Of a stretch of DNA of 57,855 nt, positions 26,824 to 35,306 are shown in pieces. The notes under the pieces are model-generated. The model saw nothing but the letters and a program-made list of their open reading frames with translations. It had not been told where the DNA came from and searched no databases. Each line of letters opens with the position of its first letter. The stretch's first letter is position 1. A program made the translations under genes and the position numbers. Origin of the DNA: Puia sp. (GTDB taxonomy: Bacteria; Bacteroidota; Bacteroidia; Chitinophagales; Chitinophagaceae); contig JARLGZ010000193.1 in assembly GCA_031292515.1 (NCBI GenBank), forward strand, positions 1 through 57,855. Reading direction: 5' to 3'.

Positions 26824-28119
26824 ATGCAATTCTATAACGCGCACAGTCATATTTTCACGATGAAGAATGCCCCCAAGCGCTTCCTTCACCTCTATCTCCC
26901 GGACTTTTTGGCCGATGCGATAGACAAACTCACCAATACGGCGGCCGGGGCCAGGGCGATCGGCTGGATCCTGTCAAAATGCGGGAATGGCGCGAAACGA
27001 TATGCGAGCTTTCTGCAGATTGGAAAAAGCAGGAGCCAGCTGGAAGTCTTCGAGGACCTCAGGCAGCAATACGACGACCCCTCGATGAAGTTCGTGGCGC
27101 TGACCCTGTATATGGAGAAATCCGGCGCCGACGAATCCGAATCGGGCTATGAAGGCCAGTTAGAAGAGATCCTCACGGTCAAAAAGCAATACCCCGATAA
27201 CCTGCTGATCTTTTTGGGAATCGATCCCCGCTGGAAGGAATCCGGTCCCGCGCTGAGGGACCAGGTCGTTCGCTATTTCGAAACCAGGCTTCCTGTAAAC
27301 GCGAACCGCTCGGTATATCCTTTTGTCGGGTTGAAGCTATATCCCAGCACCGGCTTTTACGCCTTCGACGAGAAGTTGAAGGAGACCTTCGAATGGGCCG
27401 CCGACAATCAGGTACCGGTGCTCAGCCATTGCAACTATCTGGGTGGGATCTACAATAACGATGCCGGCTATCTCAAAGAACAGCTCAACCCGGTGAATGT
27501 GTATACCGGGAAGCCGTATGCAGCCGAGTTCCCCGGCTCCCCGGGGCCCGCCTGCCAAAAAAGCTGGAATCTCTTTCATGTCCTTTTGGGCGTCCAGCAA
27601 AGTATCAACAACAAGAATACCTGTTCTTATTTCCTGGAACCCGCGAGTTACAGAAGTCTGCTCAAAAGCATTGCGTCCCGCCCCGGCAAACATCCATTAA
27701 AACTCTGTCTCGCTCATTTCGGGGGAGACGACCAGATACTGGCGGAACACGGCGGGAAACAGCCGAAGAAGCTGTATGGTATGATACAAAAGAACTGGTG
27801 TTCACAAATCAAAGAACTGCTACGCGAGTTTTCAACACTCTATACAGATATCGCGTACGCGCTTTCCGATCCCGCCGTTCATGAGCCTGTCCTCGAAGAA
27901 TTAAACGATCCCGGCTACGGGCAACGGATCGTGTTCGGCACCGACTTCTTCCTGACCGAGCGGGTCTTGCCCGAAAAAACCGACTACAAAGCGTTCCAGG
28001 CAAAGGCACTGGCCACAAACCTTTCCCAATTCGGCAACCGGAATGCGTGGGAGCAGATTGCCTCCCTGAACGCAGACCAATTCCTGGTCAGCAAATATTA
28101 CAACGGCGCCGTACTTTAG
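26824..28119 (+). CDS. amidohydrolase-like protein, fourth gene of the unknown operon
   Basis: A 431-residue protein with the landmarks of a metal-dependent amidohydrolase barrel: the HxH pair H7 and H9 (NAHSHIF), a possible metal-bridging lysine in FVGLKLYPSTGF, a histidine in VPVLSHCN, another in LCLAHFGGD, and an aspartate in VFGTDFFL. The order H-x-H, K, H, H, D is as expected. The substrate may be an amide, lactone or carboxylate (amidohydrolase-2 type); it is not predictable. There is no signal peptide. It closes the four-gene set that starts at 22698. Confidence 0.72.
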   Translation: MQFYNAHSHIFTMKNAPKRFLHLYLPDFLADAIDKLTNTAAGARAIGWILSKCGNGAKRYASFLQIGKSRSQLEVFEDLRQQYDDPSMKFVALTLYMEKSGADESESGYEGQLEEILTVKKQYPDNLLIFLGIDPRWKESGPALRDQVVRYFETRLPVNANRSVYPFVGLKLYPSTGFYAFDEKLKETFEWAADNQVPVLSHCNYLGGIYNNDAGYLKEQLNPVNVYTGKPYAAEFPGSPGPACQKSWNLFHVLLGVQQSINNKNTCSYFLEPASYRSLLKSIASRPGKHPLKLCLAHFGGDDQILAEHGGKQPKKLYGMIQKNWCSQIKELLREFSTLYTDIAYALSDPAVHEPVLEELNDPGYGQRIVFGTDFFLTERVLPEKTDYKAFQAKALATNLSQFGNRNAWEQIASLNADQFLVSKYYNGAVL

Positions 28120-28159
28120 CATCCCGATCTCCCCGCAGTTCCTGTTCTCACGGAAGTCT

Positions 28160-28249
28160 TCAATCCGTCCTCAAACTCTTCACCGGGTCGACCGGCGCGG
28201 CTTTCAGGGCCTGTGCGCTCACCGCACCCAGGGCGATTGTGATAGTGAG
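28160..28249 (-). pseudogene. remnant of an FtsX/MacB-type ABC permease, C-terminus only
   Basis: Read on the minus strand, 30 codons give ...IALGAVSAQALKAAPVDPVKSLRTD and a stop, the standard tail of MacB-like permeases in Bacteroidota (the SAQALKAA-x-PVKSLR pattern). Upstream the frame dissolves into a TACTCACTACT-type repeat. The rest of the gene is absent from the window, so this is a decayed or deleted gene end. Confidence 0.7.
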
Positions 28250-28465
28250 TAGTAAGTAGTGAGGGGGATGAAGATTTAGTGAGAGATGGGTGGCGGCGTG
28301 TCACTTCGGAGGAGCGGGCGTTACTTCCGAGGAGCGGGGTATCTCTTTTTCGAAAAAAAAACGGTTTACTAGTTAATCGACCGGGTCAGGAAGGACAACG
28401 ATTTACATGTAAATCGAAATATTTCAAAAAAAACACCTGCTATCCCCGGAGACTCGCCCCGCCCG

Positions 28466-28602
28466 GATATTCCCTGCACCCTGATACCGGCTATTCCGGA
28501 TATCAGCTACCCCGATATCAGCTACGCCTGATAATAGCTATTTTGCATAATAGCTCTTCCGGATACCGGCCATTTCGGATACCGGCTATTCCCTGCTATT
28601 GG
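28466..28602. repeat. degenerate 15-16 bp array abutting the MarC stop codon
   Basis: Units resembling ATACCGGCTATTCCGG or ATATCAGCTACCCCG run without a gene up to base 28602, immediately beside the MarC stop codon at 28603. The stretch from 28250 to 28465 holds no gene that I can support. Confidence 0.8.
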
Positions 28603-29277
28603 CTATGCTTTGATAATGCTCCGGATCCCGGAGATGGCGATCTGCAGCCCGACGCAAAATACCAGGAAGGAGGTGATGCGGTTGACGATCGCCTCTCCCT
28701 TCGAGCCGAGATAGTTGATGAGGGTCTTGGTATTCAGATAGAAGACATAGACCAGGACGCACATGACGATGATGGCGAGCAGGATGGCGCTGGCGTTGAC
28801 GAGATAGTCGGAGTAATTCGCGCTCGAGCTGTGCGCACTGAGGGTAAACAACACGGAAATCGTACCGGCTCCGGTGGTCACGGGAAAAGTGATGGGGTAA
28901 AATAGCCGGTCTTCGATGGAGAGATAACCGTCGGTGGTTCCTGGCTGCTGTCCCCGGGACTTTTGATCGGGGCCCTTGTCATCGGAGGTCAGGAATTCCC
29001 AGCCCATCTTACAGATCATGATGCCGCCCGCCAGTTGCACCACGGGCACCGACAAGCCAAAAAGTTCGAGGATCCAGTGGCCGGCAAACAGGGAAACGGT
29101 GCAGATGCAAAAAGCGTAGAAGGTGATCTTCTTCACCGCGTTCCGCTTCCCGGACCGGTCGAGATCCGCGAAATACGGTGAGACGATAAAGGCCGAACCG
29201 ATGGGATTGACGACGGGAAACAGGGCGATGATGCCGGTGAACAGCAGATTCACATAGTTATTATAATGGATGCTCAT
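28603..29277 (-). CDS. MarC-family inner-membrane protein
   Basis: A 224-residue protein with six hydrophobic helices. The N-terminus NLLFTGIIALFPVVNPIGSA and the central ITFPVTTGAGTISVLFTL are the two duplicated MarC signature halves (NPIG and P-x-T-x-GPG-like). MarC proteins are polytopic membrane proteins of unknown function, at one time linked to antibiotic resistance. The gene is a single unit on the minus strand. The start at 29277 gives MSIHYNNYVNLLFTG. Confidence 0.9.
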   Translation of the reverse strand: MSIHYNNYVNLLFTGIIALFPVVNPIGSAFIVSPYFADLDRSGKRNAVKKITFYAFCICTVSLFAGHWILELFGLSVPVVQLAGGIMICKMGWEFLTSDDKGPDQKSRGQQPGTTDGYLSIEDRLFYPITFPVTTGAGTISVLFTLSAHSSSANYSDYLVNASAILLAIIVMCVLVYVFYLNTKTLINYLGSKGEAIVNRITSFLVFCVGLQIAISGIRSIIKA

Positions 29278-29347
29278 CCGTCAAAATTACGGAGTTCAAG
29301 GGGTCGGCCCAACATCAGGCTTCCTCTTTCATCCTTGCCCCCCATCC

Positions 29348-30412
29348 TTACCCCTTGAGCCTTTCCAGCTGCTCCAAAGTCCCCTTCCCCATCCTTCCAT
29401 CCTGGTAGACCCCCACGTTCAGCGTTATCGCCGCCCCGGCCTTCACACAGTCCCGCACAAAAGGGAATAGCTCGGCGTCGGCGTATTTAGGCGGCGGCAA
29501 GGGCCCATCCTTCTCATTGATCCAATCTCCATGATTATCGATCGGCATCAGCACATGGAACTGGCATTTCGTCCCCGGCGCATAGCGGGCAGGCGGGATC
29601 GATTTACCAGGATCGGCCTTATCCGTCAATGCGATCCGGCCATTCCGGATCCCGGCACATTCACCGGAGAGATAATCCTGCAGCGGGGTAACGGGCTGTA
29701 CAAACCCGCTATAAAAACTGCCGTCGTTAAAAGCGACGGCCGCATGCCTATTCCCCGCCCGGGAAACATCGCACCACAACTGCCAGTTACGCGGAACATA
29801 GTAGTCCCCATAGGTATAGCAGCCGTCGAACCACCAGCCGTCGACATAGGAGCCCCACTGCAGGGAGTAGGCGCGGATGAACTCCGTATAACGTTGCTCG
29901 AATTCGTGCTGATCCCTTGGGTTCCATTTAAAAGCGGTGTACATCGCAGGGTCGTTCTGTATCTCCGCGGGCAGATAGGCGATAAAGCGCTTGCCGATTC
30001 CGTGGAGTCCCCGGGCGATCTCCAGCACCAGGTCACGCCGGGGACAGTGGCCGGGCCCCATATATCGATCCATCACGACATTCGGGCTGGCATAATACGT
30101 CGTATTCTGGCCCACGGTGAAGATCAGGTGGCTGGCGCCCGTCGCTTCGAACTGCCGGATAAAGGCCGGGACGTCAAAAGCATCGGCGGCCGCGTTGAGC
30201 CCGGTGATCCGTTTCCCCGTTTCCGAACCGGGGCCCGGCGCGATCCAATGGGTCATCAACCCCCATTTCCCAGTCATCCAGTCCGCACGACCCGCCGCCA
30301 CGGCAGCCGTTGATCCGGGTGATCCCAAAGCGCGCAGCCGTCCGCCCAGCAGCGCTGCGGAGCCCAGGACGATCCCCTGTCGAATCGCTTCCTTTCTTGA
30401 AATACGTTTCAT
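29348..30412 (-). CDS. Tat-exported glycosidase-like protein, alpha-L-fucosidase type
   Basis: A 354-residue protein with a twin-arginine-like or general signal (MKRISRKEAIRQGIVLGSAALLGG). The body resembles the TIM barrel of GH29-type fucosidases: KWGLMTHWIAPGPG near the start, ATGASHLIFTVGQN, and the likely nucleophile aspartate in SYVDGWWFDGC. It is shorter than typical fucosidases, with no C-terminal beta domain. It is the last gene of the PUL operon, 75 bases after the fusion gene. Family assignment is moderate and the sugar acted on is unknown. Confidence 0.65.
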   Translation of the reverse strand: MKRISRKEAIRQGIVLGSAALLGGRLRALGSPGSTAAVAAGRADWMTGKWGLMTHWIAPGPGSETGKRITGLNAAADAFDVPAFIRQFEATGASHLIFTVGQNTTYYASPNVVMDRYMGPGHCPRRDLVLEIARGLHGIGKRFIAYLPAEIQNDPAMYTAFKWNPRDQHEFEQRYTEFIRAYSLQWGSYVDGWWFDGCYTYGDYYVPRNWQLWCDVSRAGNRHAAVAFNDGSFYSGFVQPVTPLQDYLSGECAGIRNGRIALTDKADPGKSIPPARYAPGTKCQFHVLMPIDNHGDWINEKDGPLPPPKYADAELFPFVRDCVKAGAAITLNVGVYQDGRMGKGTLEQLERLKG

Positions 30413-30428
30413 CGATGCCCGTTTTTTA

Positions 30429-30489
30429 TTCGCGACGGTTATTTATTGCACCCCGCGATTATTTATCATTTCCCCCCGCCGATTGATTA
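30429..30489. repeat. three-copy array abutting the stop codon of the fusion gene
   Basis: Three 20-22 bp units of the form CCGCGATTATTTATCATTT end at the stop codon of the gene at 30487. Confidence 0.65.
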
Positions 30490-33417
30490 TTCCCCAACGG
30501 CGGCCATTACAAAGTCTACGATAGGTGTCGGATCCTTCAAGCTATGCGGATGATGCTCATTACCCGGCTTCACGATCAGCCGTATGTCACCGCCCAGCTT
30601 TCGATACCGGTCCTGCACGATCAGGATATTCTCCGGCATCGGGACAATGGTGTCCGCGTCGCCGCAGACACATAAGATCGGGATATGCGCCGCCGCCAGG
30701 GGCTTGAGGTTATCTATGGGATTCCCTTTGTAGGCCAGGGCTTGCCGCTCGCTGGTAAATCCATAAGCCTTGAATAGCAGTTCCCAGTCACCGGCGGAAT
30801 ATTGCCCCTTGCCTTTCCCCCCGGGCCAGCTTTTGAAATCGCAGACCGGCGCGTCTACATAGAGGCAGTACACGGACCCCGGATGCCGGGCCGCCCAGTT
30901 GAAGGCATACAGACCACCCCGGCTGAACCCTTCCAGCACAGTTTTTCGGTTGAGCTTCCAGTCGGTAATAAGGTAATGATAGAACGAATCCATGAGCGCC
31001 ATCGCCGGTGGCGCGCCATACATATTCTGTATGTCCATATACACTACATGAAATCCCTTTGCGGCCAGCATGCTGTCCCCCTGGGGTTCATGACCGAAGA
31101 ACTCCGTCCGCCAGATCCAGGGCCGGCCAGGCAAGGCCACGGATGGCTCGACTACGATACAGGGGCGTCCCGCGATCACGGTATCCGTCCGCCGGAAGCC
31201 CATCCAGCGCGTAGCCGCCGGGTCTTCGATCACCAGCCAGGTATAGCCACCCGCCGGAATGCTCACATCGACCGTGATGTTAAAACGCCGGTCCAGGGTA
31301 TAGGTCCTGACAGGCCCCTCCTCCACCCGCACCATCGCCGTTTCGGCCAGGCCGGTATAATACAGGGGCAAATCCACCCTTCGTTCGATGGCCCGTCCCA
31401 GTGGATTGTAGAGCATGACCAACCCTCGCTCCCTGCCGGTAGCGCTCACATGCATGATCCCATCCCATTCCTTCCCGTCGGCCCGCCGGAGGTGCAGTAC
31501 ATCCGCATTCAAAATGTCCCGGTGCCGTTTATACCAATCGACGACCCGGGTCACTACCGTCCTGGTACTATCCGTATCGTATAGACGTGGTCCCCGGTAA
31601 CAGGCCTGTACCCCCGCGCCATAATATTGCATCATCAGCTGCCGGTAGTCGCCCAGATGTTCGCCCAGCGGCTCCAGCACGCTCTCCGGTCCGCCGCCAT
31701 GATATTCCGTGAGGGGCACAAAGCCCCAGCACATGGCGGGGATCCGCTCCCACAGTCCATCGTAGATATTCTGGCGGTTGAGGATCTTCTGCTGATCCCG
31801 GCTCAGGGCGAAATTGACCTCGCGATAGCCCAAAGGCGCCTTGTTGCTCCCGTCTGCATAATACCAGTCGGGCGCATTCACGTAGATGCCATGCGCATTA
31901 CACCAGCGATACAAGCCCTTCTGCAGTTCCATCTGTCGCCACTGGGAGTCGTCCAGGCCCTGATGTCCCGGGTGATTCACCGAAGCGCAGACATCGCCGG
32001 GATAAGGACCGTCCTGTTCCAGCAGGTCGAAATTCGCCTGGCTGAGGAAATATTTGAGCTTCTCCAGGTAAGCCAGTCCCCAGCGGCTGCCCAGACAGGG
32101 TGCGGATCCGAAAAAGGCCGCCGCATCGGGTTTCCCGGTCACCGGGTCGATCACATCGTCCGCGTCGTCGATCCGCCTGGAACTGAAGAGCGAATACCCG
32201 CCGATCCGGATGCCACGCTGGTGTGCATATGCGGCCAGCGCCTTCCATCGCCGGATATTGGATGCCGAAGTATCTTCGGGTTGACAGTGACTGCCGAAAC
32301 TGAGGATCAGCATTTCATAACCGGTAGCGGCACACTGGTCCACCGCGCGCTTCACTTCCTCGTCGTTTCTGCTGACCAGGTGCATAAAGAGGGGGTTCTC
32401 CGTGGTCCAAGGCAAAAGCACCCGGTACATCTTCCGGATGCTCAACCCCCGCCGCTCACGGTCGTAGCTGTCGATCAGCAATTCCGCGGTCCGCACGCTC
32501 CGGAAGCTGTCGCCGGCGTTCAGCACGATCCCCGGGCCTTTTTCCGGATAGACCTCGAGCAGACAGGGAGTCTGGAACCGGTAATGCACTTGTGAAGTGT
32601 AGCCGGAATCAGCCTTCCAATGCGTGGTCTGGTCGCTGAGGTGGTATACGCCGGAGTTGTTAAACGCATAATTCGTCTCCACATACAGCCCATGCTGCAC
32701 GGCCATCTGCTCCCGGCGGCCTTCCACGGCGCTTTCCTCTTCGACTACGCCCAGCACCTCGTTGACCACCCGATCCAGTCTTATATGGTGGCCGCCCGTA
32801 TTGGCAACCGACAGCCATTTCACCAACAGGGGGATGCCATCATATACTTCGTAGTGCACTTTCACACTCACCCCCGGCAGCAGATCGTTGCTATAGTCAA
32901 ACTCCACCATAATACCCGACGCAACCTTCGTGTTACCCACCCAACCGCGGGGCTGCCACTGCAGATAGGGTTGCAGCGGTGACAAGGTAAACGATCGATA
33001 GGTAAAATCGTCCGCCCGGGCGTCCATCGAGTCCACCCAGCCGGGCAACAGGTAGGCGTTCTCCTGCTGTCCATACAGTCCGCCGATATTATAAGGTTTG
33101 CCGTCGACGACGATCCGCGCCTCCGGCTTCACCGCCCGCAGCAGTTCCTGCCCGTTGCTCAGGTTTGTAAAGCTGACACAAGCCAGGTTGGGCCGCAGCC
33201 GGAAGACCCGCCTCAACAACCCATTGGTCAGGACCAGTTCCCTGCCGCCGTCCTGTGTGACAGCCACTGCATGCTGCACCGGCGGGCGGACCAGCCAATC
33301 GTCCGGAGCCGACGGCTCCTGCGCCATGGCCGAAGACACCCCGCCAGCCATCGCCACCAGGCTCAGCATCCCGTAAAAACCAGACAGCAGCCCGGGTTTT
33401 ATCTTTTTCATGTTCAT
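30487..33417 (-). CDS. two-domain secreted enzyme: glycosidase barrel plus alpha/beta-hydrolase
   Basis: A 976-residue protein with a signal peptide (MLSLVAMAGGVSSAMAQ). Residues about 35-730 form a beta-rich domain, a TIM barrel and a small beta domain, in the style of GH36/clan-D alpha-galactosidases; a candidate catalytic aspartate lies in FDLLEQDGPYPG. The last 230 residues are an alpha/beta-hydrolase: nucleophile serine in EGFSRGGLYAF, aspartate in VCGDADTIVP, and histidine in GNEHHPHS near the end, complete with catalytic triad. Such a fusion could both cleave a side chain and remove an ester group. The partner domain identities are moderately sure. It lies 140 bases after SusD in the PUL operon. 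Confidence 0.72.
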   Translation of the reverse strand: MNMKKIKPGLLSGFYGMLSLVAMAGGVSSAMAQEPSAPDDWLVRPPVQHAVAVTQDGGRELVLTNGLLRRVFRLRPNLACVSFTNLSNGQELLRAVKPEARIVVDGKPYNIGGLYGQQENAYLLPGWVDSMDARADDFTYRSFTLSPLQPYLQWQPRGWVGNTKVASGIMVEFDYSNDLLPGVSVKVHYEVYDGIPLLVKWLSVANTGGHHIRLDRVVNEVLGVVEEESAVEGRREQMAVQHGLYVETNYAFNNSGVYHLSDQTTHWKADSGYTSQVHYRFQTPCLLEVYPEKGPGIVLNAGDSFRSVRTAELLIDSYDRERRGLSIRKMYRVLLPWTTENPLFMHLVSRNDEEVKRAVDQCAATGYEMLILSFGSHCQPEDTSASNIRRWKALAAYAHQRGIRIGGYSLFSSRRIDDADDVIDPVTGKPDAAAFFGSAPCLGSRWGLAYLEKLKYFLSQANFDLLEQDGPYPGDVCASVNHPGHQGLDDSQWRQMELQKGLYRWCNAHGIYVNAPDWYYADGSNKAPLGYREVNFALSRDQQKILNRQNIYDGLWERIPAMCWGFVPLTEYHGGGPESVLEPLGEHLGDYRQLMMQYYGAGVQACYRGPRLYDTDSTRTVVTRVVDWYKRHRDILNADVLHLRRADGKEWDGIMHVSATGRERGLVMLYNPLGRAIERRVDLPLYYTGLAETAMVRVEEGPVRTYTLDRRFNITVDVSIPAGGYTWLVIEDPAATRWMGFRRTDTVIAGRPCIVVEPSVALPGRPWIWRTEFFGHEPQGDSMLAAKGFHVVYMDIQNMYGAPPAMALMDSFYHYLITDWKLNRKTVLEGFSRGGLYAFNWAARHPGSVYCLYVDAPVCDFKSWPGGKGKGQYSAGDWELLFKAYGFTSERQALAYKGNPIDNLKPLAAAHIPILCVCGDADTIVPMPENILIVQDRYRKLGGDIRLIVKPGNEHHPHSLKDPTPIVDFVMAAVGE

Positions 33418-33462
33418 GACATCTGTTTATGATTGCTTCGTCTCGTCTATTTGCGATGGCGG

Positions 33463-33542
33463 ATATCTGCAATAACTGATATTTACAGCCATTCATATTT
33501 ACAGTAATTCATATTTACAGCCATTGATATCTACCGTAATTG
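33463..33542. repeat. five-copy 16-bp array between susD and the fusion gene
   Basis: Five complete units with consensus ATATTTACAGYMATTS, each exactly 16 bp, fill the gap between the two genes and end 15 bases from the SusD stop. Confidence 0.95.
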
Positions 33543-33556
33543 ATGTCAGCGAATTT

Positions 33557-35284
33557 CTACTGCAGCGGGTCAAAAGTTCCGTTTTCCCATCCCTTGGTCT
33601 GCACTAAGTTGGGGTTATTGCGTAACTCCGTCCGGAGGATCGGCAGGAAATAATAACTATCCGGCAGCGTCAGGGACTGCAACACATCTGCGGGCTGTAT
33701 CGTCAGCGTAAAGCCCGAACTGAGATCGCCGGGCACCTTGATATCGGATTCCAACGCATGCCGCACGGTACCGTTTAGCGTATTGAGCATCCGCCAGCGC
33801 CGAAGGTCCCAGAACCGCTTGTTCTCGAAACAAAGCTCTATCCGTCTTTCGGCGATAATAGCCTGTCGCATCTGCGTCTGCGACATACCGGCCGCGAGGC
33901 CAAAGAGGTTGTTGGATCCCGGCGCGATACCCGCCCGGGCCCGGAGGGCCGTGATGGCATCATAACCCGGCTGTGTCATGCCGATCTCGTTGGCGGCCTC
34001 GGCCGTGTTCAGCAACACCTCGGCATAGCGCATCTCGATCCAGTCGGTGCCCACATTCCAGGCAAGCGCCTGTGTGATGGTCGTATCGACCCCCTTCCGG
34101 CAGTAGTAGCCCGTGGAAGTACCGAAGTCGGCCAGGTAGCCATCTCCGGGACCCCCGTTGTCCGTGGTTCCCTTATACGTCCATTGAACCCGGGAAGCAT
34201 CCCCGCCCAGCCCATAAGGCGCACCGTTATAGACGACGACGCTATAGAACCGCGGATCACGCCCTACCCAATAGTTGTTCGGATCATAGCCGCTTGCCGG
34301 GTCCGTGATCGCCAGGCCATTGGCCATCGGAAAGGCTTCGACCATCTCCTGGGTGGGTTGCGAAGTCCCTGCCCAGTTATAGGACTCGGACAGGGGTCTT
34401 ACCCCCGCATCCCGGGTCTGTGGATTCTCGGGGTTATGATGCCGGGTTACGATCAGGTCTTCCAGATTCATCTCATTGAACCAAAGGTTGCCATAAGGAT
34501 TCGGTCCCGTCGTATATAACCCATAGCCTTGTGCGCTGGCATAGGTCTCCGCGGCCAAGCCGGCATTGTAGGCGTCGGTCCACAGCGAGGCGTCCCCCGA
34601 GGGGTTGAACTGTGGCGATGCCTTGTACAGCAGCACCCGTCCCTTGAAGGCCAGCGCGGCGCTATGCGTCACCCTGCCCGCATCATTGCTGCCATAGGTA
34701 TCGGGAAGCAGGGCCGCGGCGCTGTCGAGGTCCGACAGGATAAAGGCAAAGCATTCGGAAGTCTTATTCCGGGTCACGAACAACGAGGCGCTATCATTCA
34801 GGTTCTGCACCTTGGTGATGATCGGCACCCCGCCATAGCGTTTTACCATCTCGAAATATTCGAAAGCGCGCAAAAAGTATACCTGCCCCTTGAGGCTCGC
34901 CACCACCGAAGGGTCTACCGTCGAGCTCCCGATATTCCCAAAGAAGTCGTTCATCTTCCGGATGGTCGCATAAGGCCAGTAGTCCAGCGGATCGTTGTCG
35001 GGCGTTATCCGGCCATAAGACACGTCCTGCCCATGCGTGATGTCATTGCCCCAGCCTGCCTCGTCGGCATAGCTATCATTATCGTCGTTCCAATACCAGT
35101 CGACGGTAGTTTGAAACTCCTTATAGATCTCATTCACATAAGCCTGGATCAGGTTCGGGTCGGTCCAGACGACAGCACCCGAAATTTGCTGGAGGTTCTG
35201 TTTGTCCAGGACCTTCGCACAGCCGGCCAGACCGGTGACGGCAACGGTTACCAGGATAAAAAAACGATATCGGTTAAGTTTCAT
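33557..35284 (-). CDS. SusD/RagB-family outer-membrane lipoprotein
   Basis: A 575-residue lipoprotein from the ATG at 35284, which gives a lipobox VTGLAGC with the acylated cysteine at residue 22. The N-terminal region (AYVNEIYKEFQTTV), the TPR-like helices (GQVYFLRAFEYFEMVKRYGGVPII) and the C-terminal RRIELCFENKRFWDLRRW are the standard SusD landmarks. It caps the SusC porin and hands glycans to it at the cell surface. It is 22 bases after the SusC stop and so co-transcribed with it. Confidence 0.95.
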   Translation of the reverse strand: MKLNRYRFFILVTVAVTGLAGCAKVLDKQNLQQISGAVVWTDPNLIQAYVNEIYKEFQTTVDWYWNDDNDSYADEAGWGNDITHGQDVSYGRITPDNDPLDYWPYATIRKMNDFFGNIGSSTVDPSVVASLKGQVYFLRAFEYFEMVKRYGGVPIITKVQNLNDSASLFVTRNKTSECFAFILSDLDSAAALLPDTYGSNDAGRVTHSAALAFKGRVLLYKASPQFNPSGDASLWTDAYNAGLAAETYASAQGYGLYTTGPNPYGNLWFNEMNLEDLIVTRHHNPENPQTRDAGVRPLSESYNWAGTSQPTQEMVEAFPMANGLAITDPASGYDPNNYWVGRDPRFYSVVVYNGAPYGLGGDASRVQWTYKGTTDNGGPGDGYLADFGTSTGYYCRKGVDTTITQALAWNVGTDWIEMRYAEVLLNTAEAANEIGMTQPGYDAITALRARAGIAPGSNNLFGLAAGMSQTQMRQAIIAERRIELCFENKRFWDLRRWRMLNTLNGTVRHALESDIKVPGDLSSGFTLTIQPADVLQSLTLPDSYYFLPILRTELRNNPNLVQTKGWENGTFDPLQ

Positions 35285-35306
35285 GTTCGCTTTGTTTAAT
35301 AGAGGA

